Shown piece after piece: positions 25,901 through 38,159 of a DNA stretch of 64,000 nt (positions are counted from its first letter, which is position 1; the number at the start of each line of letters is the position of its first letter). Source of the DNA: Aptenodytes patagonicus (taxonomy: Eukaryota > Chordata > Aves > Sphenisciformes > Spheniscidae). The notes under the pieces were generated by a model, which ran no database searches, was not told the origin of the DNA, and saw only the letters and a list, made by a program, of their open reading frames with translations. Made by a program: the position numbers and the translations under genes. The DNA is taken from contig NC_134951.1 in the NCBI RefSeq assembly GCF_965638725.1, positions 28,093,746 to 28,157,745 of the forward strand, written 5' to 3'.

Positions 25901-28900
25901 CCATTGTCCCACAGGACTAGAATGAAGGGCCTTGTTAGCTGTGGACTGCGTTGCACTTGGTTTCTGCTCTGTCATCTCAACATCAGCCTGAGCAACCAAG
26001 CACAGAGAAGAACGCGTTAGCTCAAGCAGACTTGGAAGAAAAGCTTCTCCCTCCTCCCTGGCTAGTGAGTCCCAGAAAACGCAGTGCTGCGACTCCCAAA
26101 TACATCTAGCCACACAACATGGGGAGGTGGAGAAAGATCCCACTGATCTCAGGACTGATTCGTGTATACCATCAGTCCCCAGCTCCCTGTCATCCTGAAA
26201 ACAGAGCAAACGGAGGTGCAGAAGCTGGATTTCTAAGGTCATTTAGGCACTTAAAGATGTAAAAGGTACTAGCCTTCGTTCTCTCTTCTTCTAGCTCCTG
26301 CCAAAGTTTTCTAACTCAGTAAAGGCAAGAGGACCCCATCACGAATACAGGAGCCTGCTAAAGCACTGAAGAGGTAATCACTCACCAGCTGTCCCTGAGT
26401 GATGTACTTCTTCCACCACAGATAAGGACGCATTGCTGGAACAGCAGACAATCCGTAGTAGGAGTACATCAGGACGTGGATAAAGCTGTTCAGTGTGGCA
26501 CCAAAGTAAGCTAAAAAAAGGGGCAAAGGAAAAAGAAAGTACACTGCATTACCAGGAACACACTGTTTCATGGATCCTACAAAAATAACAAGTTCAAAAT
26601 GTTACTATTTAAAATGTGATTTTTCTTAGAAGAAAGGCAAGAGTCCACTCCCCTGATTTTTTTTCTGTTCACCCAACAGAGTGGCTGAGCTGCTTTGCAG
26701 CTGTGCACTTTAAACCAGCCTTCTGGTTTTGTTTCCTCGATTTATTCTTTTTCACATCTACATTCCGGCTTCTCAAGGGAACTGAGGAAGCTGATAAAAA
26801 GGAGGCAAGTAAACATGCCCAACAATCGATAGCTTCACCCATCTAATTTTAGGCTTATTTCACTTCCTTTCAGGCAGGAGCCTCTTTTGTCATTGAATAA
26901 CCAAAAGCAACAGATATCTTCCTGAAACTGCAAGTTAGCCATTTTACTTGTCCTTATTTACAGCATCTTTAGTCATTAAAGAAACCTTTAGCTTAACACG
27001 AAACTGCATAGAACTGTGATGACCAAGCAGAACATAAAGCTTGGAAAGGAAGGTGAAAAACACATCACTAGAAATAGCACAGAAGTATTTTCAAGACCAC
27101 ACAAACACAAGATAGACTCCAAGTATCTGCACTTTTGACTGTTGTATAAACAGGGATTGACTTCCCTGGAAGAGAATGTGGTTCCAGATGCACACTTATT
27201 TATAAGTTCAGCATTACTCACTGTTGTGCTGACAACACGAAACAAATACGAGTTTCTATGTTGTTTGGCTCAGAAAGCAGACCAGCTTTCCTGAGCAACT
27301 CAGCCTCTTGGTCTGCACTGCCGGTAGTTCACATCCACTGGATTTGACAAGGTTTCTCTTGGATGAGTGTTCAACAAAACCAGTATCTATAAGCTGCATA
27401 TCTGAACCACAACTAAGCCATGCTAATGCAGTTAGGAAACTAGATGCCAGTTAAAAGCAATGAAATTAAAGAATCAAAGCAAGCTAGCCAGAGGTTAGCA
27501 GGATTTAGACAAGAGAGACATGGAAAACTTCTACTTAAGATGTATTCGGTCAAGTTCATTAGCGCTCAGGCGACAGGATTTTAATTGAAGTAATTTGTTA
27601 TGGCTACTGGTATAACGAGATTAAATTAAGAAAGTAACATCTCAAGTGAATTTGACAGATACAAGGACAAGAGTCACTGTTAGCCATCTTGCAGCTAAAA
27701 CAAGCTTCTGGTCCTGACTTGGAAAAGAGTATTGTTTCATTACAGGGTCTGCAACCACCACAAAAAAGAGAAAACAAGGTTGACAGGTATCATACCTGGA
27801 CTACTGCAGTTGATAAATGTCATACTGCCATGCAAATTCTGCAAACTACATCAGCGGGCCTTTTTTAGAGGCTCTGCAGGCAGTTTAATACCTGCAACTA
27901 TCTGCAATGGTTGCAATTCAGCAAAGCAGCTTAATATGGGACAGAACAAATCCTGCAGATGAAGGTACCAGAGATGTTTGGTTTGACCAAAAGAAAACCA
28001 AAACGAGGCCCTTGTTGCAAGCGTTCCCCGCCATAACCCAGTACTTACAGTGACCACAAGGCACCCAGTTCATAACAAACCACCAAATGTTCAGCATCGT
28101 TGCATGGTGGTAGACATGCAGAACAGTGATCTGATGATTATTTTTCCGCACAATGAAAAAGAAGGTATCCATGAACTCGATGAGTTTGGAGAAATAGTAC
28201 CACCAGAGGACACGTATGATCTAGAAAGGAGGAAACAAGTTTTAGAAGCATTGCGCATTGTGGGGCCTTTCAACCCTTCTGCTATCTAAGTAATTAAAAA
28301 TCCAGATTCTGTCCTGCACTACTTAGATTGAAGACACTGCTGAGATCTTCTGTAACGCTTCAGCCTCAGGTCTCTCCGTAGGAGACCTAGGTACAAACCC
28401 GTAGCTACAGCTGAAAACAGGATGACAAAGACTGTTTTATGTCAATTAGGCTATTGCTGTGCACCTCGAGTGCCCTGGGAGAAACAAGAAACCAACAGAA
28501 TTGGTCCCGCAGTGCTCTCTGTAAAGGAGAGGTCTGAACAGTGACCAGAAGAAATCACCACCACATCTCAGAAGGAGAAGGGGAGTCACAACACACAGTG
28601 TTTGGATACAGTCTGAAGACCAAGTCCTTGTTTTTTGACCTGGGAACACTTGAAAATTTACAGATAATTACTCACCAAAATACCAACCGTGAATATATTG
28701 TAGATTAACTATTATGTTTGACAATGCCTTGGCCATTGTATTGTAAAAGGAGGAAAAAAAGCATATAGTTTGAACAAAATCCGCATAATCAATACTGTTC
28801 TGCTCTCCACTTACACACAAGCGGACAGTCTGAAATGTTATTAGCTATAAGTCTCGATTACGTTACCTTCATATCAGCTTCTCCTCCACTGTGTGTATCC

Positions 28901-31900
28901 TGACAGAAGAAATTGTATCCTCCTTCCCATACTCCTGTCACCAGCTGAGAAGATCAAAGAATAAAGTGTCATTTGGGGAGCAGGCTGCACCCCGCGGCAT
29001 GTGCAAACCTTGACAGCGGCTCTGCTGAGACATCTGGTGTTAAGGGATTCATGGGCACCCGAGCGTGGCATTAGGTTGAATTCAAACTCCAAGCAGTGAT
29101 CAAATCAGAAATTCTTCCAATTGGGGTGTGACAGAATAAAAATAGGAGGTAGCATCTTATCCCTACTTATCCCACACAGCGTGTGTGTTTTGCACAGACA
29201 TACTCTAGACAGATCCTTAAGAAATATCTTTCCTTCTTAGCTGATGATCTAATTGTTGAAGAAAATGAACGACCAAAGAAAAAGTAAATATATTTTTTTC
29301 TGATTATTTTTGGAAAGGAAAAGTTATATTTTTAGGCACTTTTATACAGAGAGATCTGACTACAGTTTTTTCAACTGTGTAACAGAGCAAATCTTCAGCT
29401 CTGCTATCCTTAACAGCTAACAACTGATGTTTTACCATATTTTGATTCTTCAAGATCTCTTTAAATAATTCACTCATCCCGAGTACATTACGTCCTTCCC
29501 AGCACAAGTAACTTCCTCTGCAGGATATGCCGTTGCCTGCCTGACTTCCTGACATAACAAATAACACCTCAGACATGACAAAATTACTTTTAAGAGTAAT
29601 GACCAGCTATTAGTCATGAGAGGATGACGGGGAGCCTGTTGCCGAAGGGCTGGCTGAAACCTCTAGAGAAGCAAGAGGCAAGGTGGATGTCCATGTCCCA
29701 CCCTTTCATGGGTGGGAGATGGAGGGGAAAGTTGAGGGTGGGATGGGAGGAGGGAGTGGGTGCAAGGGCAGGAGTGAGCCCCCCTTTAATATCACAAGAG
29801 AAGGGATCGCTGGATGTTGTTTATAAAGATGTTTTTGCTCTTGGGAATAGCATGAGGAGAGGAGTAACAAATTTAGATGATTCCCAAGTGAAAAAAGAAT
29901 TGTTAGGTATCCCAAAAAACATTTTAAAGGCAGAGACAGATATCCTGCACAAGCAAGTTGTCTGGTTTTGGTCTTATCTACGCTCATGCAGGATAAAAAA
30001 AGCTTTGCAAAGCCATGGTGAAAAACTCTTTGTAGCCAAGTCATTTAAAATGATCACTTGATTAAAAGACTACAATAACTGGTATGATTAAGTGCTGCTC
30101 AGAACTGTGAATGGGAAGCTAATTCTAAAAGCTACAATGAAGATTATCACTTAAATGATCTACCTGTTCCTAATGTTATTTCTTTCACGGCTCATTTTCC
30201 CCCTAAATTAGCTTTTAAAATACCCAGTCAGCCTAGGTCATTATTTTTGACCTTCTGAGATAGAATTATTGCCACTATTTAGAGAAAGGAAAAAAAAAAA
30301 AAAAAAAAAAAAGGAGACATCTAGTTATAACATATAGACCTGGAATTATCTCGTGTATTAGAGTGAGAGCAGGGCAGCCGTGCACATTGACAGCAGACCC
30401 AAGCAATTTCTCTATCCAAGCAGCAAAGGGAACGCAGCCACAGGAGGACTCCTCTCCCGGCCGTGAGGAAGACACTGATGCACAAAGCACACCAGTTTAA
30501 AAGCAGTACCCTGCTGAAGTACCAGCTACGTCCTGGAGCAAGCCTTGCACCAAACCGCTCTTAGGGCCTGGCTTCGCGAGTGCCCGCCAGTCCCTCAGAC
30601 AGAAGACCACATTGTGCTGTGATCGTGTTGTTAAGAGCTTACAGATGTTTTCATACAGTTCTCATAGTTCAAGGAAGTGTTAGGAATAGAGGGATAATCA
30701 CAATGTTTATATTGTAATTAATCCAAATAGCATCCATCACTAACCCTGCGGTCCATAAACTTCTCCCAAGGAAAGGCTAGCATAGTGAAACCCAAAGAGC
30801 TTTCCTTGCAAGTGATACAGGTCCCCTACCTAAAGTGTGACCCAACCAAAGGTGTCTGGATGGATCCCACCTCTCTGAAGGGCAAAGGCACCAGCGTGGC
30901 TATAGGTAGCTTCAGCTAAACCCAAGTACTCCGTTTCCAGAAGAGCATAGAACTCCTAGCATATTATTATAATACTCTCACAGGCACAGGGGTTTAAATG
31001 ATAGAAGCAAAGCAACATTTGTAGGAAATGGTAACATCTTTCATCATATAAATAGTTAGTATAGTTACAAAAATAATTTAATCCCTCCCTTTCCAGAAGG
31101 AACTAAATGGTGAAAAGCTGCTACTGCTGCCCACAAACTGCTGCTGGTGCCAACAAATGTTGCTTGGCGCAACATACAACACACACGGATAATCCTTTTT
31201 CCGAGTTAGCCAGCTGCTCCTTTGCCTGACACCACTATCTCTTGCACCCACAATACTTTCAGCACATGCTGGAAGGCTTCAAAAAATGAAACCAACAGGC
31301 CACTCTGAGACCTGACCACGAATGGTTCCCAAATGGCTCTGTTATGCATGGGGCTGGGCGTACAGCACCGGGGAGCTGCTTATGTGCCACCTAGAAAGCA
31401 ATAAATGGAGGTGTCATAAATTGCCAGCTAGTGCATTTAAGTCATTGCTCATGCTTCTTGTGGTCTGTGTCCCGGATGGCCAGAGTTTCTAACCCCTCCT
31501 TACAGCTACTCCACAGCAGGTCTCAACTTGCCTGGCACTCCTTATCCTCCCAGCGACGGGCTGGTGGCTCCTCAGCCACCCCAGGCTTGAGGCAACCTTT
31601 TCCTGCCTGCCATCCCTAGGAAGCCCTTCATCTCAGGTTGGCAGGAGCCCAGGCTTGCTAATGGCATTGCTGATGCGCAACCACAGGCATATCTTCTCTC
31701 GAGAAATTAACCTGTCTTGAAAAGGCTGACTACAATCATTTTCACCAGAGTACGCGATGTTTAGATGACACAAAAAGAGACAGCTCCTTCATAATCCAAT
31801 TAAAATGGTACTCAAAGTCAACGTTAAGTTCTTTGGCTCAGGGAAGAACCCTGCAGCTTGAAGTTGCTTTTGTGCTCAAGCAACTCGTACTTCCTTCCCC

Positions 31901-34900
31901 TGCACTGAAAATTTCTTTTTAATATTGCTTTCATTTTGTGATTCCGTTGCTGAATTCTTTAAAATGCTGTGGCATGTGCTTTTTTATCAACTCTGCTACC
32001 AAAATAAACCAGCACACTAACACCAGTCTGACTGGGCTGTAGGAGAGGTGTTACTGGGGAGGATTTTGTTTTCTGGTGATAAAACCAAAGTCTTGAGACT
32101 CACTGGAGAGGGGCAGATAAGGGACCCAGCACTGCATCACGCTGTCAAGGCGTGATGGGTTTAACGAGCTTCAAAACAGAGCTAGATTAGAGTGAAAAGA
32201 AGCAGAAGTTCACGTCTGATCAAAGAAAGCATACGCCTGAAATTTTATCTTTACATGAACACAGTCACCTCAGGACAGAGATAAGGGCTTTGGGACCGGT
32301 AGAGAAAGAAAGGGGAGAGGAAAGAGCAGACCGGCAGCGAGCTGCCACCTGTGGCTCACATGCCACGGCACCTCTTCACCAAGTCCCCTCCTTCCTAAAA
32401 CAGGGTGCTGCTCTTAGGATGCTTTTCCTACAGCATATGCAACACCTCCCTCATCAGGAAAATCTGAGACTTTTCTCAGGCTAATTCAGTAGGGAATTAA
32501 TTTTTCAGATGAAGAAAGAAGACAGTAAAGAGATCACTGTTAAGAAAGTAAGCCTTCATCACTGACCAGTTTTCTCAAATGTAAGTCTGGGTGGTCCAGA
32601 TCATTTGGCTAGTTTTGCTAACAAAGACACCCAAAATAAAATAGGTCTGCGTGCTGTATGACTGGGTACCTGGCACTCTACCTACTTTGTCAAATTACCC
32701 AGCCGAGACTCGAGTAGAGAGGCATGGGCCCTACTCACAGCGTTGCAAGACAACTTGACTCATGATCCGAGAGCAGAGCAGCGACACGGGTGGAAGCAGT
32801 GCTGCCTCTGCTGCCCTAACTACTCCCGCGGCTCTTTCAGAAACAGCCATGCCAGCCAGCGGGTGATTAACCCATAACCCCTCTGCCAGCCGCCCCGCTA
32901 CACACCTTCTCCACCACGCAGGAGGCCAACCCTTGCTGCCCCTGCCCAAGACAGGAACGTTATTTCCCCTCAAAGTCCAAGCACTGTAAATGTATATAGA
33001 ATAAAACGTTGTTTCCCTCTAACGAGCATCCCCTCTTCCTGAGGTACGGGCATGATGATGCCTGCCACTGCAGCGTCAGCCTGGAGAAACCTCTCCCGCT
33101 CCCCCAGGTCTTGCCTTTTATATTGTCTGGGACAAGCACAGACCACTACCATGTTCTGCTAATACCAGAACCCAGCCCGGTCACTAAATGCCCAAATAAA
33201 TAATTTATAGCAAGTACACACAGAAACTACTATCTTAGGAATTCCAAATAAGAGGTATAAGATTTCTAGTGTTTTTAAAATAAAGTTATATTACATCAGT
33301 AGACCAAATGGTGCAAGTATATAATAACTAGAATTATACAAATCCTACAATGCAAAAATTTTCCCCCATGTTATTGTATACAAACATTCAGATGTAAAGG
33401 TCAGAAAACCAAGTAGGTCATCTTTCTCATCCTAGCTGGGAGGATGCCTCACTTTAACATCTTGTTTTGGTCATATAATATTTAAACTGAGCTGTGATGC
33501 TATGAATCATGACCTGAATCACCACAGCTATAACTCAGGAAAAACTCCAAAGCAGGGTTTCAGGTATATCATATGCAAGCTATTAAAGCAGCTTATTTTC
33601 AGACAGGCTACTAAACAAGTTCGTAAGTGGTGATGTTTTATGATTTTCCTTAAACTAGGACAGTTTAATCCATCTGAAACTCAAAGTGACAACAAGGAAG
33701 AGAACAGGGAGTTACATCTCCTTTTTGAATGCTCCTCTTCACCATTTTATCTTAAAAGAGAGTACATATACTATAAAGTGCTACTGATGTATGGCTAATC
33801 CTTCAAAGCCAAATTTCCATGACTGACGTGATCCGAGCGAGGGTATCGCCTGCTTCGCACTGACACAGGTAACTGCGGAGGCACTACAGCTAGAGAACGT
33901 ACCTGGAGGTGCAGGAAGCTGATTTCTTTCCCTATCACCCGGCCCTTCGGCTCTCTCCCAGCAAACATCAAGCAGTGCAGTGTTATGCCAGCACGGCTCT
34001 CTACTTGGCAGCATTTTTATGGGATCAGTCCCTTGTTGCAGAACATCGCTTGCCCTCATGTCTACCTTGGAAGTGCTGTCAGACACATTTCGTTGCAACT
34101 ATCATGAGTTTAATAGTCTTCATAACACTATAGCTTCGTGTATTCCCATTTATAAAGAGAAGGTATATTTACACCACCACCAGTGAACACTTCCATATAG
34201 GTAACGTTACATTAAGAGCAACATTCACTTTGATGTAAAGCATTTCACTATATAGGAGGGAGGAGCCTTAATATTCAGTGTATTATAGTTGCCTCATGCC
34301 TTCACAATATGAGGGCTATTCAGCTGGTTACAAGTATGAGGACTTCTTCAGCATGCAATAAATAGTCCTTTCTTGGTAACCAGTTCATTGTTAGCGAGAA
34401 AAGTCTGTGTATATAAAGGCATTTACGAGATCAACGGTTCAGATCTTTTCCATTGTTTAAATTTATCAGCAGGTTTTGTAACACAGCAGAATGTTACAAT
34501 AATTTTCATTTGGAAACTATGAGTATTATTCCAAGTATTCAAGGAGAAAAGATTGGCTAACCTCAAAGTTTTATCCATACTTAGTACAACTGAAGAAAAG
34601 TCTGCACTTTTAAACCCCCAATAACATAATTGGAGGTTAAAACAATAGATTATTATATAATTATAAATAATAGCTGCATAAAATAATGCAGATGTTGTCC
34701 ATGAAGTCCACAGCAACACTACTTTTAGACAAATGAAACAGATCAACACACAGATTTTTCTGGATTATAACATCCTGACAGGGAGGTTAGAAATGTAAGC
34801 ACATCAAGAATACAAATTATTCCAAGTACCTACTGAATCCAAAACTGCTCCCCCCCAAAGAATTAAGTATCAAAGTTCTTAATAACCCAACTCAGTAATT

Positions 34901-37900
34901 TCTAACTAGACAATTCACTACACAAGAGAAATAACTTTAAATTTAAATCACTTCCTATCTAAACACTCATCTTGTAAAACACTATAGAATTAACTACAAA
35001 CTTAAAGGAGAATTACAGCTTGTGTATACTTCTAAGCAAATGCAAAAAAACAACAACAACAACAAAAAGATTAGTAGTTTTAACTCTAGCTTGTAATCGC
35101 ATGTTGAAAATGAAATCTGTCCTTAGAGAAAGGAGAAATGCTTTTGGTTAAAAGTAAGCCAGAGCATTCTGTACATTAAAGCCACACATTCAATCATTTT
35201 CTGACCACATTCTTATTTACACTGCCATAGTTCTTCATTTTCACTTTAATCAAAAACATACCGTTCTGAGTAAAAGCAGCTAACGTGCTCTCTGGGAAGT
35301 GGAAAACTTTATACTGCCTAAATCTTTGTTTTGTTAGGAAAGAAAATAAGTCCACAGAAAGTCCAATTCAGTTTGAAATGTATTTGTATGGTCAGATTTT
35401 AACTTCCAAGAAATAGATGGATCACAACAGCGTTGATGCAATTGTTTTGGCAAAACTAGGGGGACAGAAGCTATTGCAGGCTTACAGAAATAGATGCTAA
35501 GAGTGTGTGCATGATTAAACACATTTAAGTAAAACACGTTTTGCACTCCAAAACAGGCTGTAATTTTGCTACCGAGTACTTTGTACAACCCACCAGCATG
35601 ATCACGTTGAGCCTGACTTCTAGGCAAGGAGGAGTTACTGAAGGAGTAGCCAGGTTCATGCTGAAAGATCAGGCCTTCACTTGCACTGAGCGAGGAAAGT
35701 GCACCTGAAACGTTGCTCATCAAGGTCACCACAGATGTTTAAGGGAAGGTTTGTTTCGTACCATCCTTACAAGTAACAACATTACAGCTACAGTTTTCTC
35801 CCCTGAGAAGTGACATTGAAGAACGGTTGCAACGTTTCTGCATGTGTTTCCCCAGGTTTAGGAGGACTGTCCTCATACGTCATTTTCAACATAAGCCAAT
35901 ATAATTAAAACAGATACTGCAAAATAACCCCAACCCAACCCCTTTTCTCCTACCTCATAAAACATATACAGAGAAAGCAGTGTAAGTCCAAGGTTGTAGA
36001 TGACTAGAATACCCCTGCACGAGAACGGTTGCTTATTCCGCATGTACTTTGGTCCTAGCCATACGATTAGTAAGTACAAGACTGAGAAGATAAAGGTAGG
36101 TGTATAGTTCTCCAGAAGAAGCCATCCTTTTACTCTGGGGTCTGAAACAAACAAACAAAAACATACAAAGACTTAGATTTTGTAAGGGGAAGAGTTCAAT
36201 GCATCCAGAAAAAGCTGTACCCAATATGCTTCTAGCGCTGGAATTACCGGAGAAAGACGAAGGGAAGAGCAGCAAGCCCTTTTGCTAAGGGCCGCATTGC
36301 TCATTACAAAAAACTTTCACAAACAAGATTTTAGTTATACAGTTGTTAAAGAAAACAGAAATAATCATTTTTCTAAGGCAAAGATATTCCTAAATTATTA
36401 CCGCTATTATTTTTAAATACTCATTACCATTCAGAATCGTTGTCCATACCACAGATGAGCTTAAATTACAAAGAAAATTATAAAGAAAAGCTTCAATGAC
36501 CCTCTCCCTCATATTCTCTCAAATCAACCTTTCCTGATAGTACACACCTTTTTTCCTCACAGAGCCAGCAAAGCTAAGAGTGAAGCAGATACCTTTGTGG
36601 TTATCAGTGGATGATCCTGATAACTATTTTCTAATCAATATTAACCCAATAGACTTATGTATGTGCTACTCAAGAGGATTAAATTTTTGAGTCCTTGTAC
36701 GAGCAATGAAACACAAAGCAGTCATTCCAGTCTGACTAACCAGTCCTGTTGGCAGTATGTCGACTGCTCAGGAAAAGCACATAAACCACCCCGAACGAGA
36801 GGCTTTCAGGGGAACACTTGGGACAAGTGCTTGATCCTTCTGAACCACAACTGTGTTGTCCATACCCAGCAACAGCACAGCATTTCACTCCTCTCACTGA
36901 AGTCGGCCCAAAGGATTGAAACCAAGATTACCAAACCATAAATGAACAATTCGAGTATTGCTGGCATTCACAGCCCTGACTTAATTTTAAAGGAGTCATA
37001 TGTGGATCCTGAACGTAAGAAATGAGGCCTTAAAACGTAGGCTGGGAAGTAGTTAAGAAAGCCGGGGAATTGTTTGGATTTGCCACCTTTATGGCTCATT
37101 ATTTTTAAGACACGGCAAGTACAGACCACATGCCAGCACATGCAAAAAGTTGTATCACAACATCCAGACTAATTTAAACGGGCTTAGTATGAAGAGGGGG
37201 GCACCAAGGGCACCAAGCTACTTAAAAGCAAACAGAAAACACGTTTTGAAGGATTGGAGGCTTGTTCTACCTCCTGTGGACTTTGTCTTGCGAGGAGGCA
37301 GCACCACCACCAGAGTTTCACTGGGACAAAGAAAGAGGTAGGAAAGATGCTACCGAAGCAATCAGAAGAAGAAAGCACATGCCACTGAGTAGCATTCCTA
37401 CACACACTGTGTACGGGATGCTGATATTTAATCACCCCCGGTCAGGACCAGGTGGAACTGGGCCATCCCTACCCTAGGTGGAAGCCCTCACCACGAACCC
37501 ATCACCCGTCCCCTGTCCCACTGCCTTCCTTGAGCTGACCAGGATTGCTGTTCTCCACCTGTAGACTTTTTCCCAGTGAAAAACCTACCAAAACCATTGT
37601 TTCTTTAAAAAGAATGGTTTCAAAGAAGCAATGCTTTCCAAAAACTACAGATTTTTTCAGTGAAAAATTCCTTAGCAGCTCTAGTTATGAGGGAAAGAGT
37701 ATTTTTATTTGTCAAATGCAAATTAAAAAAATATTTTTTTAAATGAAAGCTATTACTAAATTCTTAAAAAAAAAAAAAAAAAAAGGGCAACAAAGATCTG
37801 AGTAAGGAAAGTCGTTCACTAAGACTAACAACATGAGCTTAACTGATACTAAGAATAGCACCTATGATTGTCATAGCTGAAAAATTAGCAGCTCTTCAGG

Positions 37901-38148
37901 TCAAAAGATCAGAAGCATTGAATAAACTTTCTTATTTATTACAGAATCATACATTTTGATGCTTTGCAGATACTAAAGAAAGTAGTCACCTGTCAACGTC
38001 AGGATGTTAGAGGGAAGCTGTTTCTTATGCTCTAGTATCTGCATTTCAGTATCAGTTTTATTTATGTATTTAATTTTTGACAAATCTTACCTCTGGGTCC
38101 AAGCCAAACATCAAGGTAGCTATTGATTGTTTTATCCAGAAGTTCCAT
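22779..38148 (-). CDS. ELOVL5: ELOVL5, very-long-chain fatty acid elongase 5 (complete, 7 coding exons)
   Basis: Joining minus-strand exons 38148-38091, 36141-35954, 28944-28867, 28220-28049, 26510-26386, 24511-24377 and 22910-22779 gives one frame of 295 codons plus TGA, about the length of other avian ELOVL5 proteins. ELOVL5 is the condensing enzyme (3-ketoacyl-CoA synthase) of the ER elongation cycle. It adds malonyl-CoA carbons to C18 and C20 polyunsaturated acyl-CoAs on the way to arachidonate, EPA and DHA precursors. Elongase signatures seen: KLIEFMDT (120-127), the catalytic histidine box HVYHH (143-147), [12 protein letters not shown] (173-184) and TQGQLTQ (203-209). Hydrophobic segments are visible at about 33-49 and 63-82, with more after residue 165. 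The C-terminus is basic (KQRKQRKD, 288-295), like the ER-retention tail of the family. ELOVL2 is the nearest alternative, but the N-terminus, exon phases and tail fit ELOVL5. All introns are GT-AG. Confidence 0.98.
22911..24376 (-). other. ELOVL5 intron 7
   Basis: GT-AG, about 1.5 kb, phase 0. A short TG run lies near 23498-23507. A motif at 23604-23640 (gattttcagaag) resembles an old dispersed amniote repeat, but I cannot name it. Confidence 0.9.
24377..24511 (-). CDS. ELOVL5: ELOVL5 exon 7 (residues 208-252)
   Basis: 135 nt, phase 0, acceptor ctcctcag, donor gtaaaa. It begins Thr208-Gln209, completing the TxxQxxQ motif started in exon 6, and encodes the last hydrophobic spans to NFYIQ (252). 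Trp231 is present in PQGWLYF; as I recall, rat ELOVL5 has Trp at this position and ELOVL2 has Cys. A second AG six bases downstream (after ACTCAG) could give a two-residue-shorter product. Confidence 0.96.
24512..26385 (-). other. ELOVL5 intron 6
   Basis: GT-AG, about 1.9 kb, phase 0. It contains a 13-G run at 25504-25516, a MIR fragment near 25562-25597, and a minus-strand open frame of 226 codons (26242-25562), discussed in the findings. Confidence 0.9.
25562..25597 (+). repeat. MIR SINE core fragment
   Basis: ggcttcagtttccccacc, then tacaaaatgggga, is the hallmark MIR core word in plus orientation. It is short, and flanking homology has decayed. It forms the end of the 226-codon open frame on the other strand. 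Confidence 0.6.
26386..26510 (-). CDS. ELOVL5: ELOVL5 exon 6 (residues 166-207)
   Basis: 125 nt. The acceptor ttttttag lies just before CT, which completes Ser166, followed by [18 protein letters not shown], including the conserved NxxxHxxMYxYY motif. It then encodes [15 protein letters not shown] up to donor gtgagt. It ends in phase 0. The reading stays open into the intron for a few codons, so the donor and homology, not a stop, set the exon end. Confidence 0.97.
26511..28048 (-). other. ELOVL5 intron 5
   Basis: GT-AG, about 1.5 kb, phase 1. Nothing was recognised apart from short A/T-rich stretches. Confidence 0.9.
28049..28220 (-). CDS. ELOVL5: ELOVL5 exon 5, catalytic histidine-box exon (residues 109-165 plus 1 nt)
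   Basis: 172 nt between acceptor tttctag and donor gtaagt. It carries the KLIEFMDT motif (120-127) and the HVYHH box (143-147), whose histidines are required for condensation activity in this family. It then encodes [16 protein letters not shown]. Residue 132 is Val (FFFIVRKN), where human ELOVL5 has Leu. It ends in phase 1 and completes Ser166 with exon 6. Confidence 0.97.
28221..28866 (-). other. ELOVL5 intron 4
   Basis: GT-AG, 646 bp, phase 0, the shortest intron of the gene. No repeat or regulatory element was recognised in it. Confidence 0.9.
28867..28944 (-). CDS. ELOVL5: ELOVL5 exon 4 (residues 83-108)
   Basis: 78 nt, phase 0 at both ends, between acceptor cttctcag and donor gtaacg. 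It encodes [15 protein letters not shown] followed by the variable [11 protein letters not shown] loop. Skipping this exon would keep the frame. The exon is too short to show up as an open reading frame and was found from family knowledge and its splice borders. Confidence 0.96.
28945..35953 (-). other. ELOVL5 intron 3 (7 kb)
   Basis: GT-AG, phase 0, AT-rich. It holds a 23-A run at 30290-30312, a CAA microsatellite at 35048-35063, and a plus-strand open frame of 145 codons at 29624-30061 without recognisable domains. No exon or named repeat was identified. Confidence 0.85.
35954..36141 (-). CDS. ELOVL5: ELOVL5 exon 3 (residues 20-82)
   Basis: 188 nt between acceptor gtttcag and donor gtaggag. 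The split codon G|AC gives Asp20. It encodes the PRVKGW entry segment, the first membrane span (about 33-49), the polar loop [14 protein letters not shown], and the second span ending at MFYE (82). It ends in phase 0. The translation is nearly identical to known vertebrate ELOVL5. Confidence 0.97.
36142..38090 (-). other. ELOVL5 intron 2
   Basis: GT-AG, about 1.9 kb, phase 1. It has an A run near 37767-37784 and an AAAC microsatellite-like stretch just inside the acceptor (36146-36162, giving a T/G-rich tract before the AG). Nothing else was recognised. Confidence 0.85.
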
Positions 38149-38159
38149 TCTACAACCTA
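38091..38159 (-). CDS. ELOVL5: ELOVL5 exon 2 (start codon, residues 1-19)
   Basis: The acceptor ccatttcag ends at 38160. An 11-nt leader follows, then ATG at 38148-38146, and the donor gtaag starts at 38090. Coding runs [19 protein letters not shown] and leaves phase 1 (one base, G). The start is chosen because it is the first ATG after the acceptor and because the N-terminus matches the MEL/MEH-type start and the LGPR end known in ELOVL5. Confidence 0.95.

Noticed and set aside
28050..28289. 79-codon plus-strand frame at ELOVL5 exon 5
   Set aside because: Antisense shadow of exon 5 and its acceptor.
29624..30061. 145-codon plus-strand frame in intron 3
   Set aside because: Antisense to ELOVL5, first half repetitive Gly/Trp/Arg-rich, no known domain, no promoter or splice support. 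Probably chance.
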